Below, piece after piece: positions 38,479-49,903 of a DNA stretch of 64,000 nucleotides. Under the pieces are notes generated by a model, which ran no database searches, was not told the DNA's origin, and saw only the letters and a list, made by a program, of their open reading frames with translations. Source of the DNA: Thelonectria olida. Taxonomy: Eukaryota > Ascomycota > Sordariomycetes > Hypocreales > Nectriaceae. The DNA lies in NCBI GenBank assembly GCA_020736575.1, contig JAGPYM010000003.1:806001-870000 (forward strand), written 5' to 3'. A program made the position numbers and the translations under genes. Each line of letters begins with the position of its first letter. Positions within the stretch are counted from its first letter, which is position 1.

Positions 38479-41309
38479 ATGGCTAGCTCATCATCTTTCA
38501 AGGGCCCTGCGCCCAAGCTCATCGAGTCTATCGTGGAAGCTGGCAAGAAAGCATTCGATCCTAGCATCGATGAGACTACCCGCAGAGTTGGAGCTGAAGA
38601 GTACAACCAGCTCATAGAGAGGTACGCTAGCAGACTGACAGGTATTTTTACGAGTTTCAACCATGCTGATTGTTTTTGCGGCAAAGCTCTGAGAATTGGG
38701 CGCTTCTCCCAGCCCTAAACACTCTCATCAAGCCTAATGTGCTCCCATCATGGCTTCGGGATCCCTTGCTTCAAACCCTCACTCTTCTTCCACTGAGGCC
38801 AGACGGTGTGCGTGCAACGATGGAATTTGTCTTCTCAGTGCATCCAAGCAATATCAGCAAGTCATCCGACAGTTCGGAGCCGCAAAAGCAAGGCGCCAGC
38901 ATCACTCAAGAAGGTGTGGCGGTGGCGACCAAGTTATTGTCATCCGTGCCGAGAAGCATGACCTCCGACACTTGGTTTGGGGGCATATCAGACCAGCTTC
39001 TTTGCCTTATGGACGGAGAAGCCGGTTTGGATTTAGCAAAGACTGCCGCGCAGATCGTCGGATACGGGATCCTTGGGAGAAAACAGTATGGTGCGCCCGG
39101 TAAGAATCGCGACGGCCTCCGTTCCTACAGTGAGAGCTAATCGACCCCATAAGGAACTTCTGGGTGGAACGCCTTTGTTCAGCCCTTGCTAGAGAACTTG
39201 AACCCCTCTCTAAGGAGGGGTGCAGACTCGGTCACGATCAAACAGGAAGATGATGAGGTTGTCGACCTGAGCAAAGACAAAGTCCTCGTCAACGCCGGGC
39301 CCCTCAAAATCTCACTTCAACGGTTGAGCGTGCTACTACTCTCGAATCCTTCCTCTGGTTTATACAAGAGAGTTCTTCGACCGGTGCTATTGCAGCTTTG
39401 GACCTTGGCCTCTTGGCCTGACCCCTTGCCACTAACCAACCAAGTCTTTGTTAAGCCGTCTCGAACCTTGTTGGAGGCTTACTTGCGGCTCTTTGGTAGT
39501 CCTGACACTATTCGGCCCCTCATCCAATATCTTTTGAGCAAAGGTTCGCCAGAGACTGCAGACGGACCATGGAAGTATCGGCTCACAGGCAAGGGTGACG
39601 TTGAGATTGTAGAACCTCGCTCGCTCAAGGCACCTTCAAATATCGAACTTAATTGGAATGAGCTTGAAGAGAAGTCCGTCGCGTTTGTCACCCTTCTCAC
39701 ATCATGCTGCTCGACGGAGGACATCTCTTCTATTTTCCTTCGTCTTCTAAGGCGGTGGATCGAGACAGCGGGCAAGCAGGGCGAAGATACCAAGATCGAT
39801 ATTCGGGTTCATGACCAGGATCAACCAACTTCATCACCAATTCAAGACCTAATTGAAGTCACGATTCTACAAAAGTTAATGGATAATGCTCCCGAGAAAC
39901 TCGTTAGCCATTTCGACCAACTCCTCGAGCTCGTTTGCCAGGTCTTCATGGCTGACGCAAAGTCGCAGCTGGCAGACGACCTTCTTGCGGTGGTTCTTAG
40001 TTTGCTCAATTTGGTCATCACTGCACCAACTTTTCAAAAATCACACATCAAACTGCAGGAACTTGAAGTGGTTGAGTCTTCACTGGACAGGCTGAGCAAG
40101 GCAGACCGAGCACAGATATCACCAACTGCCAGGAATCTGGCATTGCTACTCCAGTATCGAGATGAGGTGGAAGAGCCGACTGAATCAATCTCAGCACCAA
40201 ACAACCGCCAGACCGAGGACCGGAGGACGTACAATTTGGCCATGAATTACATCACAGGGAGTGCTGACAATCCACCGCCGGTTGTATCGGAAGGACTCAA
40301 CCTCATTTCAGGTCTTATCCTGGCTGAGAGCCCGATCCTAGACATTCCTGCTGTTACGGTGCTAATGTCGAATCTGCTTGCAGAGAATGACGATTACATC
40401 AACCTACGAGTGATCAAGATCTTTACCCAACTTGCCAATAAACACCCCAGATCGGCCGTTCAAGAGTTGCTGGATCATTACCTTGACGCGCAAGAGAAAT
40501 CATCCACTGATGTTCGACTTCGATTTGGAGAAGCTTTGCTCCAGGTCATCCAGCGCTTAGGGGAAACGTTTAGCGGAGATGTCGCCCAGAAGGTCAGTGA
40601 GACGCTGCTCTCCATCGCCGGACGACGCGGATATCGACCCAAGACCATGGCAAAACAAGCCCGCGAGGAGAAGCGACAGAAGATGAAAAGAAGGCAAGAC
40701 GAGGAAGCTGAAGTCGCTGACATGGATGAAGACGAAGAGATGACGGGGGAAGACAAGGCCAAGAACGACATTCTCGCGCAAATTCTCCAGGGATGGGAGA
40801 GCAAGAGAGGTAGCGAGGATGTTCGAATCAGGGCATCTGCGTTGTCCATCTTTGGCACGGCAATCGAGACCAGTATTGGGGGAATCGGACCAACACTGGT
40901 CTCGGCCAGCGTTGACCTCTCCATCAGCGTGCTGTCGATGGAACGAGAGATGGAGACGGCTATTCTCCGACGTGCGGCCATTCTCAATGTGCTCAGCTTC
41001 GTGAGAGCCCTCGACAGAGCTAAAGAGTCAGGAAAGAGGCTGGGTTTCGGACTCACAGACGAGAGTCGAGAGGATATCGTCAGAACTCTCAGCTACGTGG
41101 CGGCGACGGACAACGATGGGCTGGTTCAACAACACGCAAACGATGTGATCGAGAGCTTGGAAAATTGGCAGATGTCCAGTATGATGCCGAGCCAAACTGT
41201 TCCGTCCGGGCCGGAGTTGACGAATCTGGCCGGCCTCCACGTCAACCCTGCTGGGACGTTGGTTGACGCGGCTGGACGGACACGGCCAAGGATCGAAGAG
41301 GTCGAATGA
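38479..41309 (+). CDS. Rtp1/TANGO6-like protein (RNA polymerase II nuclear import/assembly factor)
   Basis: Three exons, 38479-38621, 38687-39099 and 39154-41309, with introns of 65 and 54 nt, encode about 903 aa. The protein is almost wholly helical and HEAT-like. An internal Rtp1 C-terminal-type region has LRVIKIFTQLANKHP (about 615) and LSIAGRRGYRPKTMAKQ (about 685). A Lys/Glu-rich acidic linker (MDEDEEMTGEDKAKN) follows, then a second conserved region beginning VRIRASALSIFGTAIETS (about 750). Yeast Rtp1 links RNA polymerase II subunits to nuclear import together with R2TP components. Assignment is by recalled domain pattern rather than a single diagnostic motif. The ATG at 38479 is the first in the frame and lies close to the 5' splice junction. 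Confidence 0.75.
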
Positions 41310-44300
41310 GAGATGGGTTGAGGTGGAGGGATGGGCGCGCCACCACTCTATGTCAGAACATTGGCAATCTCGTTAATTAGTCGCTCGATCGGATACAGAG
41401 GAGTTGACGATGAGTCTAAATGTCGGTATCCCCTTGGGCCTGCAGCGTGGTGGTGATTGCGGCCAGGGATTGGATACGAGCCAGCAATTCGGTTGGTTTG
41501 TTGGCAACGAAATCTATCTGTAACAGATGCGAGCCGGGGAGCGCAGATGAGATGGATCCCAGGCATGGGTGAGCAACGGTGGCCCGAAAACCTGGTTGGG
41601 ATGAATGGGACGAGAGTGCCCAGCAGACGGAAGAGGTGGAGTGTCTTGTTCAAGTTGGCGAATCGTCGCATGATGGCACAGTTGTGATGGCGGAGGAGAG
41701 CATCATGATGATTACGACGGTGGGCCCGATGGGTTTGCTGATTGAGTCAAGTAATCGAGTCTATTCGTATCTGAACCCTTGGAGAGCAAGAAAGTGCGAA
41801 ATGAAGTTGCGGGACGAGGAGTCAATCCGCGGACAGGAGTTATAGGAGAGAACGGGGAACGCGTAATGCATCCGCATAGGACCTGCATGGATGTATGTAC
41901 TGTATGCTGCGCAGTATATAGAGATAGCAGGTTAAGAAATGATGGTCGGGCAGGCCAGGGCTCAAGAAACGCGCCGTTGTTGAGTTACGGGTCACTCAAT
42001 TAATGTAAATAGATGAAAATGTCAGCACCATCAGTTAAAGACGCGGTTCCTTTGGATCCTGTGATTCCAGGATGTGACGGTGCAATGCCAAGGTTGCGAG
42101 GGTGAGGACAAATTGGCGAGCGAGTGCTACATTAAACAGCTTGACCGATTCATTCACTGCTGCAAGGATCTGGCCGAGCAAGAACAGCAGGGGGGAGGGA
42201 AAATTGGGATGGGCAGCTCAGATCTTTTCGAAGGGAAAAGGGCTCACTGGAGATGCATTCATCTCAGTGAAAAGAGGAGGATCGAGGGTGGAGAAGAAAT
42301 GTCGTTATTCTGCGACAGGCACAGACCAGACGATGCAAGGATGTGCCGTGAAACGACGGGGCGGGCGTATTTTGGACAATTGATTTGAATGACTTGGTGT
42401 TGAGAGATGAAGAATGTTTGACCAACGGGAGCGAGATGAGCAAAGGAGGGTTTGTTTGACCAAGAGCTTGAATTATGAATTAAGAAAGGGAGTGGTGAAA
42501 TAAAGGGACATTTGGCTCAAGAGACGGGATGAAATGGAATACTCGTGCGTGACAAGGTATTAGTTGACCCTTGCAGCAGGAGTTCCGAATGAGGCAAGCC
42601 TCCGATGCGGTCAACCAGACAAAGGATCACGATGCTGTCGCCAGTCTGAGCGTGAACTGACGGGAAAACTCACCGTGAAGGTGTAAAATAGATTAAATTT
42701 ACATTGCTAGGTCATGGCGGTAAGGATGAAAATTCTGACATACAAATCAACGATGAGATACCGAGTAGTTCGTCAACATGAACATAGCGAGCAAAGTCAA
42801 GAGACGGTGGTGACAGGATCGGGCCATCTGCTTGCCCTGTCGTGGCTGAGCCGCCCGAGGGATTTTCCCCAGGGACAAAGACGCCAATAATTAGGCCGGG
42901 CTAGGTGAGTGGCCAAAGGGCGAGGTGCTCGATCTGGCTCAGATACGAAGATCGGTAGTTGCGCATAGATGGGAAGAATAGTTGCGTAGAATGTTCGAAC
43001 AAGGACGCTGTTCCTTTGGGTCAATCTTAATGAAGATCCGTTCTTCGGCTTCATTGACAATGAACGGCGCCATCCATGGATAAGAAACAACGCAAGGGAC
43101 GAGCTTTGATACTATACTTAGACAGCTGAGTGAGAGGTTTCACAGCCAGATGCTCAGCCTCACGGTTCCCAAGCTCCCGGTTAAGCAATTGCTTGATCTG
43201 CAAACCAAACCGAACATTGATGAGACTCGTGTCGACGCAGCAACTCGCTCGCGATACTCCCGCTGTCTCGAGCCTCAGCCTCAGCCTCAGCCTCAGCCCT
43301 AGCTGCGTGACTCCCGTTCCATATCGCAGCTGAAATGGTGGCGGCCTCAGATCAGTCGCACCGGCTTTGACTCGTGGGCAGATTTCGCTTCTTCCAATGG
43401 CCGGGTCCAGGCCGCAAGAGTTAATATGGCAAACTCCGAATGCATTATACAGCAAAATGGAGCTATAATAAGCTCCAAAGACAACATGCAACGTCCCGGG
43501 ACAGCTTCCGACCCGACCGACGGGTGTTACTTGGAACAATATTCGACGAGAATTTTCTTTGCGGCTAAGGTCAGCGTTACACTGGCGCCGTTTCTGTGTT
43601 GTCATGGTTGATTTGATGCCCTACTCTTGGTTTCAATGTTGTGCTCGGGGCCTAACGCCGAGGCTGAGGTAACTGCCTCACCGACGCGGGTCTAGGCGGC
43701 CGACTGCATTGAGCGTGGCAGACGACGACAGGCGGGAAGGAGAAGGAAGGCTTGGACGAGTGAGAAATTAGTGAACTAGTGAGCCTGGAAAACAGTCGGT
43801 CTGGATGCCAAGTCGAGTGTGCAGTGGTGAATATGCAGGGCGACGACATGTGGTCCAAGGCGTTTGTTTTTTTATCATTTCATCATCAGTCACCTCGACA
43901 AACATTTTTGCGTCTGCGACACGACAGCACAACACGGCACAGGTGAACTCCATGTCGGCTTGTCCCTTACATATTATTATGGCCGCTAGGGCCGTTAGAA
44001 GAAGAAGATCGTGGCCCAGTCTCATGGTCGGAATAAAAAAAATAAGCGGCTCTGGTGCAAGCCATCAAACGAGTGTGGCTGCATAAGTGTGTAGGACGTA
44101 TCGGGAGGAATTGTGGAGATCAAACGATTGGCCCGCGTGGCGTCTCAGGTTGAGGGCGGTACCTGCATCAGAGCGTGACGTGGTGACGCATCGGGCCTTC
44201 ATTGGAGGGCAGGAGGGGTTCAGCTGTCCTTGGATCTCACTTGCCTGGACTGCTGCAAGCGGTTTTACTGCCCTGCGCAAGGCGAAATCAGCCAATGAGG

Positions 44301-45380
44301 AGCGCAACTGGCTCGACGATAGGGCATTGAGGGCTTATTCTAGACACTTATTGGTGACTGGAGGGCGGCTCAGTTGCCCTCTATCCATCGCTGATGACGG
44401 CGACGTGTGACAACTGGACGGACAGCCAGCCAAGCCTCTCCGTCCCCAAGCGGTGGCAATTCTCTCATTCTCCCTCCCTCCCTCCATCACCCGCAGCCGT
44501 GACCAGGGGCAACGGTAGGCATCGCCCGGGATGGGAAATGTCGTCCGTGAACGCATATCGCTCGTAAATTGCGGCCTGTCTCTTCCGTGGGATTTTCCTT
44601 TACGATGCCTGGAGGCCGTAACGAGCAGGTACGAGCCCAGAAAGCCACTAGAAGACATGGTCAGACAGGCATCGACATGATGGAAGACAGTGGAGGCTGG
44701 TACCTCCTACGTAGTAAAGCTCCCTCCCCCGTTAAGCCACCCCGGTAATGGCCCGCGCTCCTGCCCTTGCCCCGTGCTCCAACTGCAAAGCCCCCTGACA
44801 TTAACCCCTTTTGGTAAGGTGCCAGGGGCCTTCCCTCCACCAGCCAAATCCATCTCACCGGCGTTCCCCCTCTTCCAACGTCCACCGTCTGGCATCACCA
44901 ACAACATCCACTCTACTTCCTCTGTGCTGTGTGTCTCTACGGCACTGGAGAGCATCGTCTCACCATCCGTGCTCGGGCTTGCTCGGCCCTCAGATTGGCC
45001 CCTTCCTGTCCGCTGGGCCACCCTCCAGGTTCTCCCCTTGACACACCTCCTCCACCTCACCACTGATGGATACTCGGGCTCGCTCACTCTTCCGAATCTG
45101 ACAAGCCACCGTCAGAACCCATCCATGGCACACTGCGACCGGGTTCATACGAAAAGTACATTCACTTGACTGTGCAGAACACCGACAATGCAGTGCTTAC
45201 AAAGTTGTACGTACCAACCTCCTCCGAGTGGAGTTGCTTGATGAAGAGCCGGGATGTCGTCCTCGCAGAATCCCCAGGGCCCCAAATGCTTCCAAGGGGT
45301 TGCATGGGTGGCCCACAGCCGCTCAGTCCGGTGTTTGTGCTTTCAAGTCCTGTTCCTTGGATGCCTTCGTAGTCTGCAAG
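41310..45380. other. Long intergenic region
   Basis: About 4 kb with no gene I can support. A short (CAGCCT)n repeat lies near 43271. From about 44700 the plus strand becomes C/T-rich, leading into the promoter of the secreted protein gene. The longest minus-strand frame (43051-43605) has no motif. Confidence 0.5.
43271..43300. repeat. Hexanucleotide microsatellite (AGCCTC)n
   Basis: Nearly five tandem copies of AGCCTC occupy 43271-43299, just outside any coding frame I accept. Confidence 0.85.
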
Positions 45381-45764
45381 CTAAATAAGCCTGCCCGCTC
45401 CGGCTCTGGTGCCACCCCCTCTCCGTTTTCTCTTAATATCTAACGCTTCCTGCTTCGAACTCTGGCTCCTGCTCTTGTTCACTCTTTCTTCAGTTTCTGT
45501 CTATCAACCACGCTCTCTTTTTTCTTCACCGCAGTCTTTTAGACTCTTCCATTCTTTCCGGCATAGCCATTACAATCCTTCAAAGCATCTTAGCCAACGG
45601 CATCCAGCGTTTTTACCTCACTTTTCCAACTTTTCTTCCTTCATTGAGTGAAGCAAAACTGTGTCTTGCTCGCTACCGTGGAATCGATTTCTACGTGCTT
45701 TACCCGAAACTATCCCTCGTATAGACGAAACTCCAACAAAAGACTCCCCAAAACCACATTCAAG
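45381..45764 (+). promoter_or_regulatory. CT-rich, ATG-free core promoter and leader of the secreted protein gene
   Basis: A TATA-like CTAAATAAG at 45381-45389 is followed by about 375 nt of pyrimidine-rich sequence without a single ATG before the start at 45765. This is the layout of efficiently translated, highly expressed fungal genes, and it matches the strong codon bias of the gene that follows. Confidence 0.5.
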
Positions 45765-46910
45765 ATGAAGTCTGTTCTTGCTACCCTCGGCCTGGCTGCC
45801 ATGGCCAACGCCTACTCTTACCCCCGACACATGCACTACCGACGAGGCAACGGCACCGAGTCTGCTACCACCCTGACCGTCTACACCACTCAGGTCCACA
45901 CCATCACCAGCTGTGCTGCCACCGTCACCAACTGCCCTGCCCGCCAGACCGACATTGATCAGCTCCCCGAGACCGACAAGACCACTGCCGTCGTCACCGA
46001 GACTGTTGTCCTCACCGAGACCGTCTGCCCCGTCTCCGAGGCTGGCTCCATCTCCTCTTCCGTCATTGAGCAGGCCCAGACCGGCGGTATCACCGGCCAG
46101 TACACCCTGACCACCCCCATCTCCACCACCGCTGCTGCTCCCCTGAGCACCGGCTACGGCTCCAACCCTCCCGTCACTGACTCTGACAACTCTGGCGAGA
46201 ACACCTCCCTCACCACCGTCGTCTCCTCATACGTCACTGACAAGACCCTCACCCTCACCATTGGCACTGGTTCTGACGCCAGCGTCACCACCACCACTGT
46301 CCACTCCACCATTGAGACCACCGTCACCGTCCCTTGCTCTCAGGTCTCTGCTGAGGAGACTGGCTCTGTCACCAAGGGTAACAGCGGCAATGGCAACAGC
46401 TCCGAGGAGCCTACCACAACCACCACTGGCACCAAGACCGCCACCATCACCCTGACCATCTCTGAGGCTGACACCACTGAGACCAAGACTGCCGGCGAGA
46501 ACAGCGGTGAGTCCAACGGCGAGAGCGAGGGTACCGGCTATGAGTCCAGCTCTCCCTCTGCCACCGGTGGCAACTCTGGCAGCGACAACTCCGGCTCTGA
46601 TGGCACCTGCGAGTGCAACGGCGCTACTGCCACCGTCACTGTCACTGCCCCCGCTTCCACTGTCTACGTGACTGTCGGCAACGACGAGGCCACCAAGACT
46701 GCCACCTACGGCTCCACTGAGACCGGCTCTGATGACAACGACAACGACAACTCCGGCTCTGATGACGATGAGGATGATGAGGATGACTACTGCGACGAGG
46801 ACACCACCACCACCCTCCAGGCCACCGTCACTGTTGTCCCCTACCCCGTCAACAGCACCATCACCAGCGGCTACGCCGGTCCCACTGGCTTTGCCCGTCT
46901 CGTCCGATAA
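45765..46910 (+). CDS. Secreted Ser/Thr-rich, mucin-like cell-wall or extracellular protein
   Basis: An intronless frame of 381 aa. The signal peptide MKSVLATLGLAAMANA is followed by YSYPRHMHYRRGN, where RR could be a Kex2-type site. The mature part is rich in Thr, Ser and Gly with repeated TVT/TETV-like blocks (TTLTVYTTQVHTITSC, VTETVVLTETVCP, TATVTVTAPASTVYVTV), a few Cys, and an acidic run of Asp/Glu/Ser at about 325-345. Heavy O-glycosylation is expected. There is no hydrophobic GPI tail; the C-terminus is GFARLVR. Codons end almost always in C or G, unlike its neighbours, which suggests strong expression. Function is unknown; structural wall or mucilage roles are plausible. Confidence 0.85.
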   Translation: MKSVLATLGLAAMANAYSYPRHMHYRRGNGTESATTLTVYTTQVHTITSCAATVTNCPARQTDIDQLPETDKTTAVVTETVVLTETVCPVSEAGSISSSVIEQAQTGGITGQYTLTTPISTTAAAPLSTGYGSNPPVTDSDNSGENTSLTTVVSSYVTDKTLTLTIGTGSDASVTTTTVHSTIETTVTVPCSQVSAEETGSVTKGNSGNGNSSEEPTTTTTGTKTATITLTISEADTTETKTAGENSGESNGESEGTGYESSSPSATGGNSGSDNSGSDGTCECNGATATVTVTAPASTVYVTVGNDEATKTATYGSTETGSDDNDNDNSGSDDDEDDEDDYCDEDTTTTLQATVTVVPYPVNSTITSGYAGPTGFARLVR

Positions 46911-48004
46911 ATGCCTTCAATAGAGGCCTGTTCGTATAAACCTTCTATTCGTTGTACAAAGCTCAGCGAAGCCAACTATTCTGGACATAGTTGGGCATCT
47001 GGTGGAGGAAGGGGTATCCCCTCGGGTTTGAGGAGACGCTGGTACTCTCCTGGAATGTATGACAAAACTTCTTTCTTGTGTGGCCTTTTTTCTTGAATTC
47101 AATTCAATGAGAATCATGATCTTTATCCTGTCTTGCCTTTTTTACAAATACAACTCGCGCCAAAGCCGGTGTTTATTGGTTAAACTACGAGATCCAAACA
47201 TGCTAGGGATAACTATGCGCATGAAGCTGATGGGTAGACTTGGGTCCGTGATTCAATTGGCAAGGGATCTCTTCACGGGGACATTGCCATATCGTTGGAT
47301 GGGATTTTTTCTTGCTTGCTATTTACATATACATCTTGTTCCCTTGTACATATCTTATAGAAATGGAGAGCGATGGTTTGGGGACTTGCGTGCTGCCTGA
47401 CCTACTGTGACTTTTGAGTAAAGCGTGCGAAGCAATGCCCTGTAATTCGAGTTTGGTGTTGGAGGCTCGAACCTCTTTTAGATAGGATGATAAATGCCTA
47501 GCGTCTGTATAAACGCTTCCTATGTTAGTATCTCTTTGTTTCGTGGAAGGACACAGATTTGAAGCTAGTGTTTGTTGCCTGCATCGTGATCTCTTACAGC
47601 ATGACACCAATTATACAATGATATCCGATGGTATGACCTGTATCACAAAGTCGCAATAGTTAGGCAGGATGGATCACATACGTTTTGGTTAATTCGAATG
47701 GAGAAATAGATATGATACTTGGATGAGTAGTTCAGGGCCAAGTGAGTATCGATTATTCTTTCAGAGTATGAAAGAAGATAGATGACGTGAAGCTTGTTTC
47801 AATGCTAACAATGTCTGATATCCCTATAGAAACTTAACCATACCCCAGAGACAGATGATTATCCCAACGCCTGATATCTCATTCAAATCCAGTCCGTCCG
47901 TTTCCCAGCATAATACCCAGCTCATGTTCCAAACCGTTCCCAACCGTTCATTCAGTCATTACAAGCATCGCGAGTCGATGCGACACCCCATTCATCTTCG
48001 CTTC
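46911..48004. other. Convergent intergenic region, AT-rich
   Basis: About 1.1 kb between convergent genes, AT-rich from 47080 to about 47850, fitting 3' UTRs and spacer. A tRNA-like TTCGAGCC sequence at about 47467 on the minus strand has no supporting arms. Confidence 0.55.
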
Positions 48005-49903
48005 CTATCCAATGACGACTCGCTCATAAGCATCCTGTTCCAAGTACCGCATCAATACTCCCTGCAGAGCCGCACGGCTGCGTCCCAGCTGTTCGGTGAT
48101 GCCGTCGCCCTGCTGGAGATTGGTGTGGATGCTGTCGACGTGCCCGGAGAGTTGCAGCGCTAGGGACTGGAGGTCTGGGTCGTCGAGGTCCTGCGAGGTA
48201 CGGGTTAGTATATCACCATGACAAAGTTTGGTTGCGTTGTGCCTACCTTGAACACACTGCCAGAGCCTCCAGTGGTAATGATGGACCGATCGTGGGACTC
48301 TTGGGGTTTGGGCCGTGACGTAGGTGCCAAAACGTGTGCCTTCTTCAATTGCTCGTTGCGTTCCCTCGTCTGCGCCCTCGCACGCGTTTCCAGGTCCCTC
48401 AAGTTCTCGTAATCACGCTCCAATTCCTTTTCGATCCTCGTGCGCTCCCGTCTCAGCAGCTCGACGGCATGCAACGCCGGCGTCAACTGTCTCTCCAACA
48501 CGGAGCGTCCGTCCAGCACGCTCTCAAAGTCCAGCTCCACGGCACGTCCACCGTCGGCGTCGGCAGCGGGTCGTCCCGGTCTGCCATCGCGGGGGTTTAT
48601 CGAGGCGGGTGGGAAGGGTAAACCGCGGTTAAGCTTGCGGGCGACACGGCGGGCGACGAGGTTCAGTGCGGCTTCGGCATGTTGACGGCGATTGCGGGTG
48701 GCAGCGGTGCGCTGGATGATGGGCTGCTGGGCGAGGGAGAGGATGGTGTGTGTGGCGGGCAGGGAGGCACCGGAGAGGGGGGGCCATTTCGCGGCGATGG
48801 TGGATGGACGGATGTGGCGAGTTTGGGGGGCGATGTGCATATATGGCTTGGGAGGTGAAGGGGGGGCAATGTCGTCGTCTCCGTCCTTCTGTCCAGACCG
48901 GCGACGACTCTTGGTCTTTGAGGTTGCGGGATCCTCTTGTTGCTTAGGGTCCTGCTCTTCATCTGGCGCGTCTCCAGATCGACGACGGGAGTCAGACCCT
49001 GTCGAAGTCCTCGCCATTGGCTGTCGACGACCTTTCTTCGATTGGCTCTCATCCCGGTTCTCTGCGTCGTCTGCGTTGGCATCAGACGTCCGCTTAGCCC
49101 TCTTCGGCCGCCCACCTTTTCCGCCCTTGTTATGGGCTTGCTCGTGGGGGATGTCCTGCAACGACGAACGGGCTCCAGTCCTCTGCGGCCGTTCCTGTTG
49201 CTCGGCTTTCTCCACTGGCTGGGACTTGTCTCCAGATGGTCTTGTGCGACCTCGTTTGCTGCGCGCTGCTGGTTCGGCTTCTGGTTCGGCGTCGGGCTCT
49301 GGCCGGAGTTCGGATTGGTCTTCTGGCTGCTTTTTCTGTCGCCGCTTCTGCTGCTGCTCTGACTGGTCCTGGGCGGGCTTGCGACCTCTCTTGCGTGGCA
49401 ACCGGGTCTCTTCCGGGCCATCCTCGTGCTGCTGCTGCGCTCCCCGCTGGGGCGAGTCGTGTGTCTCCCGATGGCCTGACCCCTCTGCAGCTTGAGCCTC
49501 CCTGCGCTGCTGCTCCTCGAGTGAAGGGCGACCACGTTTCCGCCGAGGCGGCGCGGTCTGCTCCGATTCGTTTTGCGCATTTGCGCGGGCATCCTCCAGC
49601 GAGGGGCGACCACGCTTGCGTTTTGGTTGTTGGTGGTTCTCGTTTTGGACAGGCGCATTAACGGGTTGGGCAGTTCCCGAGGCTCGTTTCGGCCTCCCTC
49701 TCTTTCGCGGGCGGGATTCTTCGACGTCGGCTTCGTAGTCATCTGGAGGATTCGTTGACGCGGTGGTGGTGGGCTTAGACGCGTTTTGGGGCCTGCCGCG
49801 TTTGCGCTTTGGAGGTTGAGGAGATGGAGCCTGCGAGTTGGTAAGTAAATAGATTTCTAGATCGCGTATAACGAGACTCTGTAGGAGATTCCATGCTTAC
49901 CAT
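48005..49903 (-). CDS. CENP-Q-like inner kinetochore protein (Fta7/Okp1 family) with AT-hook array
   Basis: Exons 49903-49901 (only the ATG codon), 49830-48247 and 48190-48005, with introns of 70 and 56 nt, give 590 aa. The N-terminal 155 residues hold at least five AT-hook cores (RGRP at about 12, 45, 74 and 100; RGRK at about 149), and more basic GRP/RGR motifs follow. The C-terminal part, from ARRVARKLNRGLPFPP onward, contains a long Arg/Glu coiled coil (RRERTRIEKELERDYENLRD, about 455-475), a short ITTGGSGSVFK segment and a final helix ending YERVVIG, the layout of fungal CENP-Q proteins. CENP-Q works with CENP-P, CENP-O and CENP-U at centromeres. Family assignment is by pattern. The ATG-only exon follows from the donor GTAAGC and the frame of exon 2. 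Confidence 0.75.

Noticed and set aside
47440..47490. tRNA-like T-arm (GGTTCGAGCC) on the minus strand
   Set aside because: T-stem pairing fails after two pairs and no acceptor, D or anticodon arm can be drawn.
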